Assembly (NCBI RefSeq): GCF_021864465.1
Contig: NZ_JAKKUV010000001.1
Location: forward strand, 124,001-188,000
Origin: Hyphobacterium sp. SN044
GTDB taxonomy: Bacteria; Pseudomonadota; Alphaproteobacteria; Caulobacterales; Maricaulaceae
Reading direction: 5' to 3'
Length of the DNA stretch: 64,000 nt
Shown here: positions 18,313-29,884 of the stretch, one piece after another
How the letters are laid out: each line of letters starts with the position of its first letter
How positions within the stretch are numbered: position 1 is the stretch's first letter
Made by a program: the position numbers and the translations under genes
The notes under the pieces: model-generated
The model's input: only the letters and a program-made list of their open reading frames with translations
The model's database searches: none
Told to the model about the DNA's origin: nothing

Positions 18313-19308
18313 ATGGAAGAACTGGTTCGACAGCTGAAGGCCCTGGCCGATCCGTCACGCTTGCGCGTGGCGCACCTCCTGTCGCGCGGCGAGCTGACCG
18401 TGTCCGAACTGGTTCACATTCTCGGGCAGAGCCAGCCGCGCGTGTCGCGCCATCTGAAGCTTCTGACCGATGCCAATCTCGCAGAACGCATGCCGGAGGG
18501 CGCCTTCGTCTTCTACCGGCTGACCGGGCAGGGGGCGGGCAAGCGTCTCGCCGCCCTCATCAGTGAATTCGTGCCGGACAGCGACCCGTCCTTCCGCCGT
18601 GACCTGGAGCGTCTCGAAGCCGTGAAGGCCGCCCGCGCCGCCGAGGCGCAGGCCTATTTCGACCGGGCCTCGTCGGATTGGGAGACGATCCGCTCGCTGC
18701 ACCTGTCCGAGGACGAGGTCGAGGCAGCCATTCTCGCCGCGGCGGGCCAGGGCCCGTTCGACCTGATCGTCGATGTCGGCGTCGGCACCGGCCGCATGCT
18801 CGAAGTCTTCGCCGACCGCGCTGCGCGCGGTGTCGGCGTGGATGTGAACCACGCCATGCTCAATCTCGCCCGGCTCAATCTCGAGAAGGCGGGGATCAAG
18901 CATTTCTTCGTGCGCGAAGCCAATGTCACGGCGCTGCCCTTCGCGGACCGCAGCGCCGATCTCGTGACCGTGCACCAGGTGCTGCACTATCTCGATGATC
19001 CGGCCAGCGCGATCACCGAATGCGCCCGCGTGCTTAAGCCCGGCGGCATTCTTCTGATCGCCGACTTCGCGCCGCACCAGCTGGAATATCTCCGCAGCGA
19101 ACATGCCCATCGCCGCCTCGGATTCTCCGACGCGGAAATGGGCGACTGGGTCGACGCCGCCGGACTCGACCTGACGCGGCGTATCGCCCTGCATCCGGAA
19201 GAGCCCGCCGGCCGCCTGACGGTGAAGATCTGGGCCGCAACCAAATCCGAGCGCGCTGCCGAACCGGGCACGCGCACCAAGCAACAAAAACAGGAAGAAA
19301 ACCCGTGA
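18313..19308 (+). CDS. ArsR-type regulator fused to a SAM-dependent methyltransferase domain
   Basis: The 331-residue protein has an N-terminal ArsR winged-helix domain (about 1-95; ALADPSRLRVAHLLSRGELT, SQPRVSRHLKLLTDANLAER) and a C-terminal class I methyltransferase-like domain (about 110-310; IVDVGVGTGRMLEVFADR, GVDVNHAMLNLARLNL, LPFADRSADLVTVHQVLHYL). The fusion is common upstream of metF/metH in Alphaproteobacteria. The methyltransferase domain may act as the sensor for S-adenosyl-homocysteine or -methionine rather than as an enzyme; that is inference. It lies first in an operon with metF (GTGA overlap), and it probably represses itself through the palindrome upstream. Confidence 0.9.
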   Translation: MEELVRQLKALADPSRLRVAHLLSRGELTVSELVHILGQSQPRVSRHLKLLTDANLAERMPEGAFVFYRLTGQGAGKRLAALISEFVPDSDPSFRRDLERLEAVKAARAAEAQAYFDRASSDWETIRSLHLSEDEVEAAILAAAGQGPFDLIVDVGVGTGRMLEVFADRAARGVGVDVNHAMLNLARLNLEKAGIKHFFVREANVTALPFADRSADLVTVHQVLHYLDDPASAITECARVLKPGGILLIADFAPHQLEYLRSEHAHRRLGFSDAEMGDWVDAAGLDLTRRIALHPEEPAGRLTVKIWAATKSERAAEPGTRTKQQKQEENP

Positions 19309-20192
19309 GCGCGAGTTTGAAAACGAATGGGGGGCCGTCCGTTTCTTTCGAGTTCTTCCCGCCGAAGACCGATGAAATGGCCGAGCGCCTGTGGGATTCC
19401 GTATCGAAGCTGGAGGCATTCCAGCCCGGCTTCGTTTCCGTGACCTATGGTGCAGGCGGTTCGACCCGCGAGCGAACGCACGCCACCGTCAAGCGCATCG
19501 TCGACGAGACGAGCCTGAAGCCGGCCGCGCACCTGACCTGCGTGTGCGCGACGAAGGACGAGATCAACGAGGTGATCCGCGAATACCGCGACGCCGGTGT
19601 GAAGCACATCGTCGCACTGCGCGGCGATCCGCCTGAAGGCATCGGTGAGAAGTACGAGCCGCATCCGGGCGGCTATGTGAATGCGGCCGATCTCGCCGCC
19701 GGCATTTCGGAAATCGGCGGGTTCGAGATTTCTGTCGGCTGCTATCCGGAAAAGCACCCGGAAAGCCGCGACTTCGCTTACGACATCGACCTGCTGAAGC
19801 GTAAGGTCGACCATGGCGCGACCCGGGCCATCACCCAGTTCTTCTTCGAGCCGGACGTCTATTTCCGCTATCTCGACAAGGTCCGCGCCGCCGGGATCGA
19901 TATCCCGATCGTGCCGGGCATCATGCTGCAGTCGAACTTCAAGGGCCTGTCGCGGATGGCGGGCCTGTGCGGCGCATCCATCCCGGACTGGCTGGCGCAT
20001 CGCTATGACGGCCTCGACGACGACGCCGAGACCCGTGAACTGCTGACCGCCCAGACCGCCGCGGAACTGGTGCAGAAGCTCTCCGACGGCGGCTGCGAGC
20101 ATTTCCACTTCTACACGCTGAACCGGGCGAGCCTGACGATGGCGACCTGCCGTCTTCTGGGCCTGAAGCCTGCCATTGCCGAGCCTGCCTGA
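19305..20192 (+). CDS. metF: 5,10-methylenetetrahydrofolate reductase
   Basis: MetF uses FAD and NAD(P)H to reduce 5,10-methylene-THF to 5-methyl-THF, the methyl donor for MetH. The 295-residue protein has the usual length and motifs: [17 protein letters not shown] at the start, [33 protein letters not shown] and [19 protein letters not shown]. It starts with GTG at 19305, overlapping the regulator stop (GTGA), and overlaps or abuts the metH N-part, whose ATG is 11 bp after the metF stop. This places the donor-making enzyme and both halves of the methyltransferase on one transcript. Confidence 0.96.
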   Translation: MSASLKTNGGPSVSFEFFPPKTDEMAERLWDSVSKLEAFQPGFVSVTYGAGGSTRERTHATVKRIVDETSLKPAAHLTCVCATKDEINEVIREYRDAGVKHIVALRGDPPEGIGEKYEPHPGGYVNAADLAAGISEIGGFEISVGCYPEKHPESRDFAYDIDLLKRKVDHGATRAITQFFFEPDVYFRYLDKVRAAGIDIPIVPGIMLQSNFKGLSRMAGLCGASIPDWLAHRYDGLDDDAETRELLTAQTAAELVQKLSDGGCEHFHFYTLNRASLTMATCRLLGLKPAIAEPA

Positions 20193-20202
20193 GGAGGCCC
20201 CG

Positions 20203-21261
20203 ATGTCCCGCAAAGACCGTATCGCCGCCATCGAAGCGGCCGCCAAGCAGCGCATCCTGGTCCTCGACGGGGCCATGGGTACGCAGATCCAGAATCTGAA
20301 GCCGTCCGAGGAAGACTATCGCGGCGAGCGTTTCGCCGACTGGTCGTCGCCGGTGAAGGGCAATAACGACCTTCTGAACCTGTCCAAGCCCGACGCGATC
20401 CGCGAAATCCACGAGCATTATTTCGAGGCCGGCGCGGACATCGTGGAGACGAACACCTTCTCCGCGACGACGATCGCCCAGGCCGACTACAAGATGGAAT
20501 CCATCGCCTCCGAAATCGCCCGCGAAGGCGCGCGCATCGCACGCGAGGCCGCCGACAACGTGACCGAGGCGACGGGCATCCAGCGTTGCGTTGCCGGCGC
20601 GATCGGGCCGACGAACAAGACGCTGTCGCTGTCGCCGGACGTCAACGACCCGGGTTTCCGCGAAGTCGATTTCGACCAGGTCTATGCCGCCTATTACGAG
20701 CAGGCCGAGGCGATGGCGCCCTTCGTCGACTTCATGCTGGTCGAGACGATTTTCGACACGCTGAACGCCAAGGCCGCGATCAAGGCGCTGCTCGACCTCG
20801 CCGACCGCACCGGAGAGGAAATCCCGATCCTGCTGTCTGGCACGATCACTGACGCATCCGGCCGGACGCTTTCCGGGCAGACCACCGAAGCCTTCTGGAA
20901 CTCCGTGCGCCATGCCCGGCCGTGGGCGGTGGGTCTCAATTGCGCGCTCGGCGCCGATCAGCTCCGCCGCTATGTCGCGGAAATGTCCCGCGTCGCGGGC
21001 ACGCGCGTGCTGGCCTATCCCAATGCCGGTCTGCCGAATGCCTTCGGCGAGTACGACGAGACTCCGTCGGAAACCGCCGAACACATCGCGGAATGGGCGG
21101 AAAGCGGTCTTCTCAATGTCGTGGGTGGCTGTTGCGGGACGACCCCGAGCCACATCGCCGCCATCGCGAAAGCCGTGAAGGGCAAGGCGCCGCGCGAATA
21201 CGGCCCGCGCCCGCCCGCCATGCGCCTGTCCGGCCTTGAACCCTTTGCCCTGTCCGCCTGA
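20203..21261 (+). CDS. metH: Methionine synthase, homocysteine-binding half (split MetH)
   Basis: The 352-residue protein corresponds to the first module of cobalamin-dependent MetH, the homocysteine S-methyltransferase barrel. Visible are [32 protein letters not shown], the first zinc-ligand Cys in [10 protein letters not shown] and the CC pair in [15 protein letters not shown]. The ATG at 20203 has GAGGAGG upstream; the frame is open nine codons earlier. The other modules are in the next gene 14 bp downstream. Split metH is known in Caulobacter and relatives, so this is a normal arrangement and not a frameshift. Confidence 0.95.
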   Translation: MSRKDRIAAIEAAAKQRILVLDGAMGTQIQNLKPSEEDYRGERFADWSSPVKGNNDLLNLSKPDAIREIHEHYFEAGADIVETNTFSATTIAQADYKMESIASEIAREGARIAREAADNVTEATGIQRCVAGAIGPTNKTLSLSPDVNDPGFREVDFDQVYAAYYEQAEAMAPFVDFMLVETIFDTLNAKAAIKALLDLADRTGEEIPILLSGTITDASGRTLSGQTTEAFWNSVRHARPWAVGLNCALGADQLRRYVAEMSRVAGTRVLAYPNAGLPNAFGEYDETPSETAEHIAEWAESGLLNVVGGCCGTTPSHIAAIAKAVKGKAPREYGPRPPAMRLSGLEPFALSA

Positions 21262-21275
21262 GGAATACCGTACTG

Positions 21276-23940
<2,665 letters not shown>

Positions 23941-23948
<8 letters not shown>

Positions 23949-23963
23949 CCTTGCGTCAGGCCG
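23941..23963. terminator. Stem-loop spanning two convergent stop codons
   Basis: CGGCCTGAC (23941-23949) pairs perfectly with GTCAGGCCG (23955-23963) across a five-base loop. The metH stop and the convergent reductase stop are both within the stem. There is no T-run, so it is a possible bidirectional transcript end rather than a classic terminator. Confidence 0.4.
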
Positions 23964-24927
23964 GCTTGCCGTCGGCGATGTGTTCAAGCGGTCCGGCGGG
24001 AACGATCCCGTTCGGATTGATCATGCCGTGGCTCTCGTAATAGTGCCGCTGGGCGTGTTCGAGATTGAACAATTCGCCGACTCCGTCGACCGCATGCAGC
24101 CGCCGCCCGTAGGCAGCGAGGTGTGGATAGTCGATCAGGCGCCGCAGATTGCATTTGAAGTGGCCGTGATAGACCGGGTCGAAGCGCACCAGCGTGGTGT
24201 AGAGCCGCCAGTCAGCTTCGGTCAGCCGGTCACCGGTCAGCCATGTCCGGCCGTCTGAGAGCCGTTCTTCAAGCCAGTCGAGCGCGTCGAACAGCTTGCC
24301 GACTTCGGCCTCGTAGACGCTCTGTTTCGTCGCGAAGCCGGACTTGTAGACGCCATTGTTCACATCCGAATAAACGCGGTCATTGATCGCGTCGATCTCG
24401 TCGCGGAGATCCTCGGGATAGTAGTCGCCTTGCTTCGCGCCGAGCCCGTCGAACGCCGCATTGAACATCCGGATGATGTCTGCGCTTTCGTTCGAAACGA
24501 TCGTGCCGGTCTGCTTGTCCCACAGGACCGGGACCGTCACCCGGCCGGTATAGTCCGGCTTCGCGGCGGTATAGACCTGGTGCAGGAAGTCGGCGTTGTG
24601 GATCGGGTCCGGGATGACGCCGGGACCGTCCATGAACGTCCAGCCATTCTCGCCCATCAGCCAGTGAACCACTGACAGCGAGATCATGTCCTCCAGCCCT
24701 TTCAGGCGCCGGAAGACCAGCGTGCGGTGCGCCCAGGGGCAGGCGAGCGAGACATAGAGGTGATAGCGCCCGGCCTCGGCCTTGAAGCTGGTCTGGCCCT
24801 TCGGTCCCGGACCGCCATCGGCCGTCACCCAGCCGCGGAAGGCGCTCTCGGAACGCTTGAATTTCCCGCCGGTCGACTTCGTGTCGTACCACTTGTCGGT
24901 CCATTGACCGTCAACGAGCATGCCCAT
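23956..24927 (-). CDS. Glutathionyl-hydroquinone reductase (Xi-class GST, YqjG/PcpF type)
   Basis: The enzyme removes glutathione from glutathionyl-hydroquinones, using glutathione as reductant. The 323-residue protein matches the family's length and has the catalytic Cys in LACPWAHRT, the N-terminal GTxW-like start MGMLVDGQWTDKWYDTKS, and VPVLWDKQTGTIVSNESADI for glutathione binding. The C-terminal helical domain has WLTGDRLTEADWRLYTTLVR and DPVYHGHFKCNLRRLIDYPH. The ATG at 24927 has GGAG eight bases upstream. It follows the pirin gene by 27 bp on the same strand; the pair probably forms a redox/quinone stress operon. Confidence 0.93.
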   Translation of the reverse strand: MGMLVDGQWTDKWYDTKSTGGKFKRSESAFRGWVTADGGPGPKGQTSFKAEAGRYHLYVSLACPWAHRTLVFRRLKGLEDMISLSVVHWLMGENGWTFMDGPGVIPDPIHNADFLHQVYTAAKPDYTGRVTVPVLWDKQTGTIVSNESADIIRMFNAAFDGLGAKQGDYYPEDLRDEIDAINDRVYSDVNNGVYKSGFATKQSVYEAEVGKLFDALDWLEERLSDGRTWLTGDRLTEADWRLYTTLVRFDPVYHGHFKCNLRRLIDYPHLAAYGRRLHAVDGVGELFNLEHAQRHYYESHGMINPNGIVPAGPLEHIADGKPA

Positions 24928-24954
24928 CGGCGCGCTCCTTCATGTTTGCTTCTG

Positions 24955-25806
24955 TCAGAAACGCCCAGCCTGATAGTCCAGCATCGCCTGGCGCACTTCG
25001 CCTTCCGTGTTCATGACGAAAGGCCCGCCCCACGCCACAGGTTCCCGGATCGGCCGTCCGGCCAGGAAGAGCGCGGTCGCGCCTTCGGACCCCGCTTCCA
25101 GACGGACCGTGTCACCCGTCATCAGGACGCCGAGCTCGCCGACCGAAAGCGTGACGGCCTTTCCGTCGGCATCGCGGAAGTGGAGCGACCCGTCGCGCAC
25201 GGCGATCATCACCGTCTTGCCCGGATCGACCGGTTCCTCATAGACGCCGCCCGCATCGAGCCGGACATCGGCATAGAAGGGATCGGTCGCGACATCGCGC
25301 ACCGGGCCTTCGACCCCGGTCGAGGTCTTCCCCGTCACGATCCGCGCCCTTGCGCCGGTCTCGCGCACGTCTTCGGGAATGCGCGCCGGATCGAATTCCT
25401 GATAGCGCGCCGGCTCCATCTTCTTCTCGCGCGGCAGGTTGATCCACAGCTGGAAGCCGGACATCAGCCCGTCTTCCTGCTCCGGCATTTCGGAGTGTTC
25501 GATGCCGCCCGCTGCGGTCATCCACTGCACGCCGCCCGGTTCGATCACGCCTTCATGACCCTTGTTGTCCTTGTGGCGCAGACGCCCGGCGAACATGTAG
25601 GTCACGGTCTCGAACCCGCGATGGGGATGCGGCGGGAAGCCGGCGATGTAGTCGCCCGGATTGTCCGAGTGGAAATGGTCGAGCATCAGGAAGGGGTCGA
25701 GCATTTGAAGCTCGCGGTGACCGAGCAGGCGGCGGATTTTCACGCCGGCACCATCGGATGTCGCAACGCCTTTCGTCTTGAAGGCAAGGGTCCGGATCTG
25801 GCTCAT
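24955..25806 (-). CDS. Pirin family protein (cupin)
   Basis: The 283-residue protein has the two-cupin pirin form. Metal ligands are seen in FPPHPHRGFETVTYMFAGRL and in MTAAGGIEHSEMPEQ. The C-terminal cupin region runs from about 170. Bacterial pirins include quercetin 2,3-dioxygenases and regulators of central metabolism; the exact role cannot be told. The ATG at 25806 has AAGGAG. It lies directly upstream of the glutathionyl-hydroquinone reductase gene, a frequent pairing suggesting quinone or flavonoid handling. Confidence 0.9.
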   Translation of the reverse strand: MSQIRTLAFKTKGVATSDGAGVKIRRLLGHRELQMLDPFLMLDHFHSDNPGDYIAGFPPHPHRGFETVTYMFAGRLRHKDNKGHEGVIEPGGVQWMTAAGGIEHSEMPEQEDGLMSGFQLWINLPREKKMEPARYQEFDPARIPEDVRETGARARIVTGKTSTGVEGPVRDVATDPFYADVRLDAGGVYEEPVDPGKTVMIAVRDGSLHFRDADGKAVTLSVGELGVLMTGDTVRLEAGSEGATALFLAGRPIREPVAWGGPFVMNTEGEVRQAMLDYQAGRF

Positions 25807-25967
25807 GGCAATCTCCTTTGACCGCTATCTAGTGTGCCGCGTCCGCCGGAGCGACCCCGGCATTCGGACACTTGTTCTTTCCGATCGGGAGACAATCGGG
25901 TTTCGGCTGACGCCGCTTGCGCTTGCCGGTAGTGTGTCCGGAAATTCGACTCGGGGAGGGTTCAATC

Positions 25968-26615
25968 ATGCGTCCGGTTTTCGTTTCTGCCATCGCCTCC
26001 GTATTCCTGATGGCCTGCGGCAATTCAGCCGCCACCGATCCGGCTGAGGCCGAAGCGGCCGACGCCGCGTCGACCGATCAACACGCAGACGGCGAGGCAG
26101 ACGCCGCGGCGGTTGATCAACACGCCGCCGATGAAACCGGTGCGTCCGAACAGGGCGCCGCGAACAGTCAGGTCTTCGCCGCCGAGACCGAACTGTTCGG
26201 CTACTATCTGCCCGATACGGACGTCGGCATTGGCGATATCCGCCTAGACCACATCGCAATCGGTATGGATTGGGAATTCGAGGAATTCTTCGCTGGCCAA
26301 CCCGAAAACTATCAGCCGTTCGTCATGGCGTTTGATGACGTCTCCAGCCCGACCGGCATCGGCGAACTGGGCAATACCTATTACGAAGTCAGCTATGCGG
26401 TTTTTCCGGAAAACTTTCTAATCACCGACGAGGCGCTGACCTTCTCCGGGACGCATGAAGTGATCGGCGCCTATTCATTCGAGGGGACGTTCAACGCGCA
26501 GCAGGTCGAAGCTTTCCACGAGGGCTTACCCGCGGAGGGCGCGCTGACCGGAACGCTTCGGATCGGCGACGACGTCTTCGAGAATGTCAGCTTCCAGGGC
26601 TGGTTGGGCGACTGA
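25968..26615 (+). CDS. Acidic lipoprotein of unknown function
   Basis: The 215-residue protein starts at the ATG at 25968 behind GGGGAGGG. The signal peptide ends in the lipobox LMAC with Cys17. Next is a low-complexity acidic linker (about 18-65) with repeated Ala/Asp/Glu and two copies of DQHA, the DNA of which repeats GATCAACACGC. The mature domain (about 70-215) is beta-rich (SFEGTFNAQQVEAFHEGL, ALTGTLRIGDDVFENVSF). I do not recognise it. It is likely anchored in a membrane with the linker as a tether. The last 32 bp overlap the longest reading of the next gene. Confidence 0.7.
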   Translation: MRPVFVSAIASVFLMACGNSAATDPAEAEAADAASTDQHADGEADAAAVDQHAADETGASEQGAANSQVFAAETELFGYYLPDTDVGIGDIRLDHIAIGMDWEFEEFFAGQPENYQPFVMAFDDVSSPTGIGELGNTYYEVSYAVFPENFLITDEALTFSGTHEVIGAYSFEGTFNAQQVEAFHEGLPAEGALTGTLRIGDDVFENVSFQGWLGD

Positions 26616-27075
26616 CGGTTTGGCCTCCGCGAAGAAACAGCCGCTGCTGATTGGCTGGCGCGAATGGGTGCGCCTGCCCGATCTGACCGATCTGCCGATC
26701 AAGGCGAAGATCGATACCGGCGCGCGGACATCCGCGATCCATGCCTGGAAGATCCAGCGCTTTTCCGAAGCCGGCGCGCCCTGGGTGCGGTTCGAACTGC
26801 ACCCGGTCCAGAAGGACAACCGCACCCGGATCGCCTGCGTCATGCCGATCTTCGACGAACGCGAAGTGCGGTCCTCGAACGGAGAGACGGCGGTACGCCT
26901 CGTCGTGAAGACGAAGTTGAAAATGGACGGGCGTATCTGGCCGATCGAGTTGACTTTGGCGCGCCGGGACCAGATGGGTTTCCGCATGCTGATCGGCCGG
27001 ACGGCGCTGAAACGCCGTGTCCTGATCGACCCCGCTGCCTCCTTCCTGACGGGGCGCGAGCCCGGTCCGGTTTAG
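26584..27075 (+). CDS. RimB-like ATP-dependent zinc protease family (retropepsin-like)
   Basis: The protein belongs to the retropepsin-like family usually annotated as ATP-dependent zinc protease, found next to rimK. The core IGWREWVRLPDL, then KAKIDTGARTSAIHAW with the aspartic DTGA motif, and the end FRMLIGRTALKRR are diagnostic. In Pseudomonas, RimB joins RimA and RimK in controlling glutamate tails on ribosomal protein S6. The 163-residue reading starts at the ATG at 26584 inside the previous gene; a TTG at 26620, five bases after that gene's stop, gives 151 residues and is equally likely. RimK follows 53 bp later. Confidence 0.8.
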   Translation: MSASRAGWATDGLASAKKQPLLIGWREWVRLPDLTDLPIKAKIDTGARTSAIHAWKIQRFSEAGAPWVRFELHPVQKDNRTRIACVMPIFDEREVRSSNGETAVRLVVKTKLKMDGRIWPIELTLARRDQMGFRMLIGRTALKRRVLIDPAASFLTGREPGPV

Positions 27076-27128
27076 CTTCCGCCTTGCTTGCCCCATACTG
27101 ACCACGCGCCGAACAGGAATTGACGCCC

Positions 27129-28034
27129 ATGCGCCTTCTCATGCTGGCCCGAAACGCCTCGCTCTACTCGCACCGGCGGCTTGTGGAGGCGGCCGAGGCA
27201 CGCGGCCACGAGATCGATGTCCTCGATACGCTGCGCATCTACATGAACATCACCTCGCTGCGTCCCGAGGCCCGGCACAATGGCCGCTCGCTCGAAGGCT
27301 ATGACGCGGTCATCCCGCGAATCGGCGCGTCGATCACCAGCTACGGCACCGCAGTCGTGCGCCAGTTCGAGATGATGGGCGTGTGGTCGCTGAACGAGTC
27401 CGTCGCCATCGGCCGTTCGCGCGACAAGCTTCGCTCGCTTCAGCTCCTGTCGCGCGCCGGGATCGGCCTTCCGGTGACGGCTTTCGCCCATGAAACGCGC
27501 ATGACCGACGACGTGCTCGATATCGTGGGCGGCGAACCGGTCGTCATCAAGCTGCTTGAAGGCACGCAGGGCGTCGGCGTGGTTCTGGCGGAAACCCGCC
27601 GCTCCGCGAAATCGGTGATCGAGGCCTTCCGCGGCGCCAAGGTCGATATTCTCGTCCAGGAATTCATCAAGGAGGCGGGCGGTTCCGACATCCGGATGAT
27701 TGTCGTCGGCGGCAAGGTGATCGCGGCGATGAAGCGCCAGGGCGGGGAAGGCGATTTCCGCTCCAACCTGCACCGCGGCGGTTCGGCGGCGAAGGTACGC
27801 ATCACACCGGAGGAACGCTCGACCGCGCTGCGCGCTGCCAAGGTGATGGGGCTGAATGTCGCCGGGGTTGATATCCTGCGGTCCAATCACGGACCGGTGG
27901 TGATGGAGGTGAATTCCTCCCCGGGGCTTGAAGGCATCGAGGAGACCACCGGATTCGACGTCGCCGACGCGATCATCGACTTCGTCGAAAAGAACGCCAG
28001 CCCCGGAAAGACGAAGACCAAGGGCAAGGGATGA
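27129..28034 (+). CDS. rimK: RimK family ATP-grasp glutamate ligase
   Basis: RimK adds glutamates to the C terminus of ribosomal protein S6 in enterobacteria and pseudomonads. The 301-residue protein has the usual length: N-terminal [20 protein letters not shown], the [20 protein letters not shown] region, and the ATP-grasp domain (about 100-290) with [38 protein letters not shown] and the Mg2+-binding [15 protein letters not shown]. The ATG at 27129 is chosen over a TTG three codons earlier that is too close to the AGGA site. It overlaps the next gene by 4 bp (ATGA). Confidence 0.93.
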   Translation: MRLLMLARNASLYSHRRLVEAAEARGHEIDVLDTLRIYMNITSLRPEARHNGRSLEGYDAVIPRIGASITSYGTAVVRQFEMMGVWSLNESVAIGRSRDKLRSLQLLSRAGIGLPVTAFAHETRMTDDVLDIVGGEPVVIKLLEGTQGVGVVLAETRRSAKSVIEAFRGAKVDILVQEFIKEAGGSDIRMIVVGGKVIAAMKRQGGEGDFRSNLHRGGSAAKVRITPEERSTALRAAKVMGLNVAGVDILRSNHGPVVMEVNSSPGLEGIEETTGFDVADAIIDFVEKNASPGKTKTKGKG

Positions 28035-29062
28035 GCGTCTTCGAGATGGCCGGGCACGCCGTGCCGTCCGGCGAGCGTGCCATCGTCGACATCCCGGTCT
28101 CGGTGCTGTCCGACCACACGCCGATGGCGCTCTCCTGCCAGGTCATTCACGGGAAGCGCCCCGGTCCCGCCGCGTTCGTTTCCGGCGCGATCCATGGCGA
28201 CGAGATCATCGGTGTCGAGATCGTCCGCCGCCTGCTGCGCACGCCGCAGCTGAAATCGCTTCGAGGCACGCTGATCTGCGTGCCGATCGTCAACACGTTC
28301 GGATTCATCAACCACACGCGCTACCTGCCGGACCGGCGCGACCTGAACCGGTCCTTCCCGGGGGCGGCGACGGGCTCGCTCGCGGCCCGGCTGGCGCGGC
28401 TCTTCGTCGATGAGATCGTGTCGCGCTGCGAGGTCGGGATCGACCTGCATTCCGCCGCCGAGCACCGGGTGAACCTGCCCCAGATCCGGATCGATGCCGG
28501 CTCGAAGCGCGTGCAGGAACTGGCGCAGGCCTTCTGCGCCCCGGTCATCGTCCAGTCGAAGCTGCGCGACGGCTCGCTGCGCATGGCGGCCCGCGAGATG
28601 GGCAAGGACGTGCTCGTCTACGAGGCCGGCGAGGCGCTGCGCTTCGACGAACAGGCCATACGCCTCGGTGTGAAGGGCATTCTCCGCGTCCTGCACCAAC
28701 TCGGCATGATCGCCAGCGACAAGGGTCTGTCGTCGAAAATCCGCCCCGTCCTGTCCAGGCATTCGCACTGGGAGCGCGCGCCGATGGGCGGTGTGCTGCG
28801 CGCCTACAAGGCTGCCGGGGCGCTGGTGGAAAAGGGCGATGTGATCGCCGCCATCGCCGATCCGCTGGGATCTCGCGAGGAAGTCGTGAAGGCGAATTTC
28901 TCGGGCCTCGTCATCGGCCGGACCATGCTGCCCATCGTCAATGAGGGCGATGCGCTCTTCCATATCGCGGAGATTTCCCGCGTCCCGAAGGTCGATCCCC
29001 TGGTCCGCATCGGCGAGGAGACCGAAGGCGACCCGCTGTTCGACGAGGACGAAATCCTCTGA
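28031..29062 (+). CDS. Succinylglutamate desuccinylase/aspartoacylase family protein
   Basis: The 343-residue protein is an M14-like zinc amidohydrolase: [20 protein letters not shown] holds the first His and Glu zinc ligands, RDLNRSFPG follows, [10 protein letters not shown] has the third His, and a late [10 protein letters not shown] has the Glu. From about 245 the C terminus resembles a biotinyl/lipoyl-like beta barrel ([20 protein letters not shown]). Relatives remove acyl groups from amino acids. Its ATGA overlap with rimK suggests it acts on a product or reverses the RimK reaction, a conserved but little-studied neighbourhood. Confidence 0.87.
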   Translation: MSVFEMAGHAVPSGERAIVDIPVSVLSDHTPMALSCQVIHGKRPGPAAFVSGAIHGDEIIGVEIVRRLLRTPQLKSLRGTLICVPIVNTFGFINHTRYLPDRRDLNRSFPGAATGSLAARLARLFVDEIVSRCEVGIDLHSAAEHRVNLPQIRIDAGSKRVQELAQAFCAPVIVQSKLRDGSLRMAAREMGKDVLVYEAGEALRFDEQAIRLGVKGILRVLHQLGMIASDKGLSSKIRPVLSRHSHWERAPMGGVLRAYKAAGALVEKGDVIAAIADPLGSREEVVKANFSGLVIGRTMLPIVNEGDALFHIAEISRVPKVDPLVRIGEETEGDPLFDEDEIL

Positions 29063-29103
29063 TCACGATCACAGCCCCTCAGGATGAGGGAAATCATCGC
29101 CGT

Positions 29104-29145
29104 TGAAAAACAGTGCGGGGCCGCCTGCATGGCAGACGGCCCCGC
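29104..29145 (-). terminator. Intrinsic terminator of the fasciclin gene
   Basis: On the minus strand GCGGGGCCG (29145-29137) pairs with CGGCCCCGC (29123-29115) around a 13-base loop, followed after three bases by five T (29106-29110). It lies 60 bp past the fasciclin stop and between two convergent genes. Confidence 0.75.
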
Positions 29146-29207
29146 GAATGCGGTGCCCCGGACCGGAGGGACTGGGAAGGGGGTCCGAAAGCTCCGGATC
29201 CTGCCTC

Positions 29208-29732
29208 TTATTCGGGCATGATCACTTCATTGATGACGTGGATGACGCCATTGGATGCATCGACGTCAGCCATGATGACAGTTGCGCCATCGACCATGAC
29301 GTTGTCGCCGGTCGCATCGATATCGACCGTGTCACCCTGGACCGTTTCCACGGACAGCGCCTGGCCGCCCAGATCGCCCGCCATGTATTCACCCGCGACC
29401 ACGTGATAGGTCAGGATCGCGACCAGCTGGTCCCGGTTTTCCGGCTGCAGCAGGCTTTCCACCGTGCCTTCCGGCAGGGCGGCGAAGGCTTCGTCGGTCG
29501 GGGCGAACACCGTGAACGGACCATCGCCGCGCAGCGTTTCTTCGAGACCCGCGGCCTGAACGGCAGCCACCAGCGTGTTGAACGAACCGGCGCTCACCGC
29601 AGTGTCGACGATGTCGGCCTGCATGGCGTGATGATCGGACGAGGCGTGGTGGTCGACCTTGGCCTGTCCGTCGGCAAAAGCCGGGGCAGCGAGAAGGGCC
29701 AGGGCGGCGGTCGCAGTAAAGAGAGTACGCAT
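29208..29732 (-). CDS. Secreted fasciclin (FAS1) domain protein
   Basis: The 174-residue protein has a signal peptide ([20 protein letters not shown]), a short His-rich stretch ([13 protein letters not shown]) and one FAS1 domain (about 40-174). Family marks are [56 protein letters not shown] and the end [22 protein letters not shown]1 proteins act in adhesion or matrix contact. The ATG at 29732 has AAGGAG ten bases upstream. It is monocistronic, closed by an intrinsic terminator. Confidence 0.93.
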   Translation of the reverse strand: MRTLFTATAALALLAAPAFADGQAKVDHHASSDHHAMQADIVDTAVSAGSFNTLVAAVQAAGLEETLRGDGPFTVFAPTDEAFAALPEGTVESLLQPENRDQLVAILTYHVVAGEYMAGDLGGQALSVETVQGDTVDIDATGDNVMVDGATVIMADVDASNGVIHVINEVIMPE

Positions 29733-29773
29733 TGTGCTTGCGCTCCTTCGGATTGCTTCGTGGGGGGAGGAAA

Positions 29774-29804
29774 GGCGCCGCCCGTGTAGGGGCCGGGCGG
29801 CGCC
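29774..29804 (-). terminator. Long stem-loop after the 5-oxoprolinase gene
   Basis: GGCGCCGCCCG (29774-29784) pairs perfectly with CGGGCGGCGCC (29794-29804) across a nine-base loop. Read on the minus strand, the hairpin is followed by TTTCC, 80 bp past the 5-oxoprolinase stop and before the fasciclin start. The T-run is short, so it is a probable but weak terminator. Confidence 0.55.
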
Positions 29805-29884
29805 AGTCTTCAAGAGGGATGTCTTGCGCAAGACATGGGGAGATACGCGCCCGATCCGCCATCGGATCGGAACATTGCGAAAGT

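Noticed and set aside
20203..21275. Frameshifted metH
   Set aside because: Both parts have their own start and ribosome site, and split metH is known in related bacteria.
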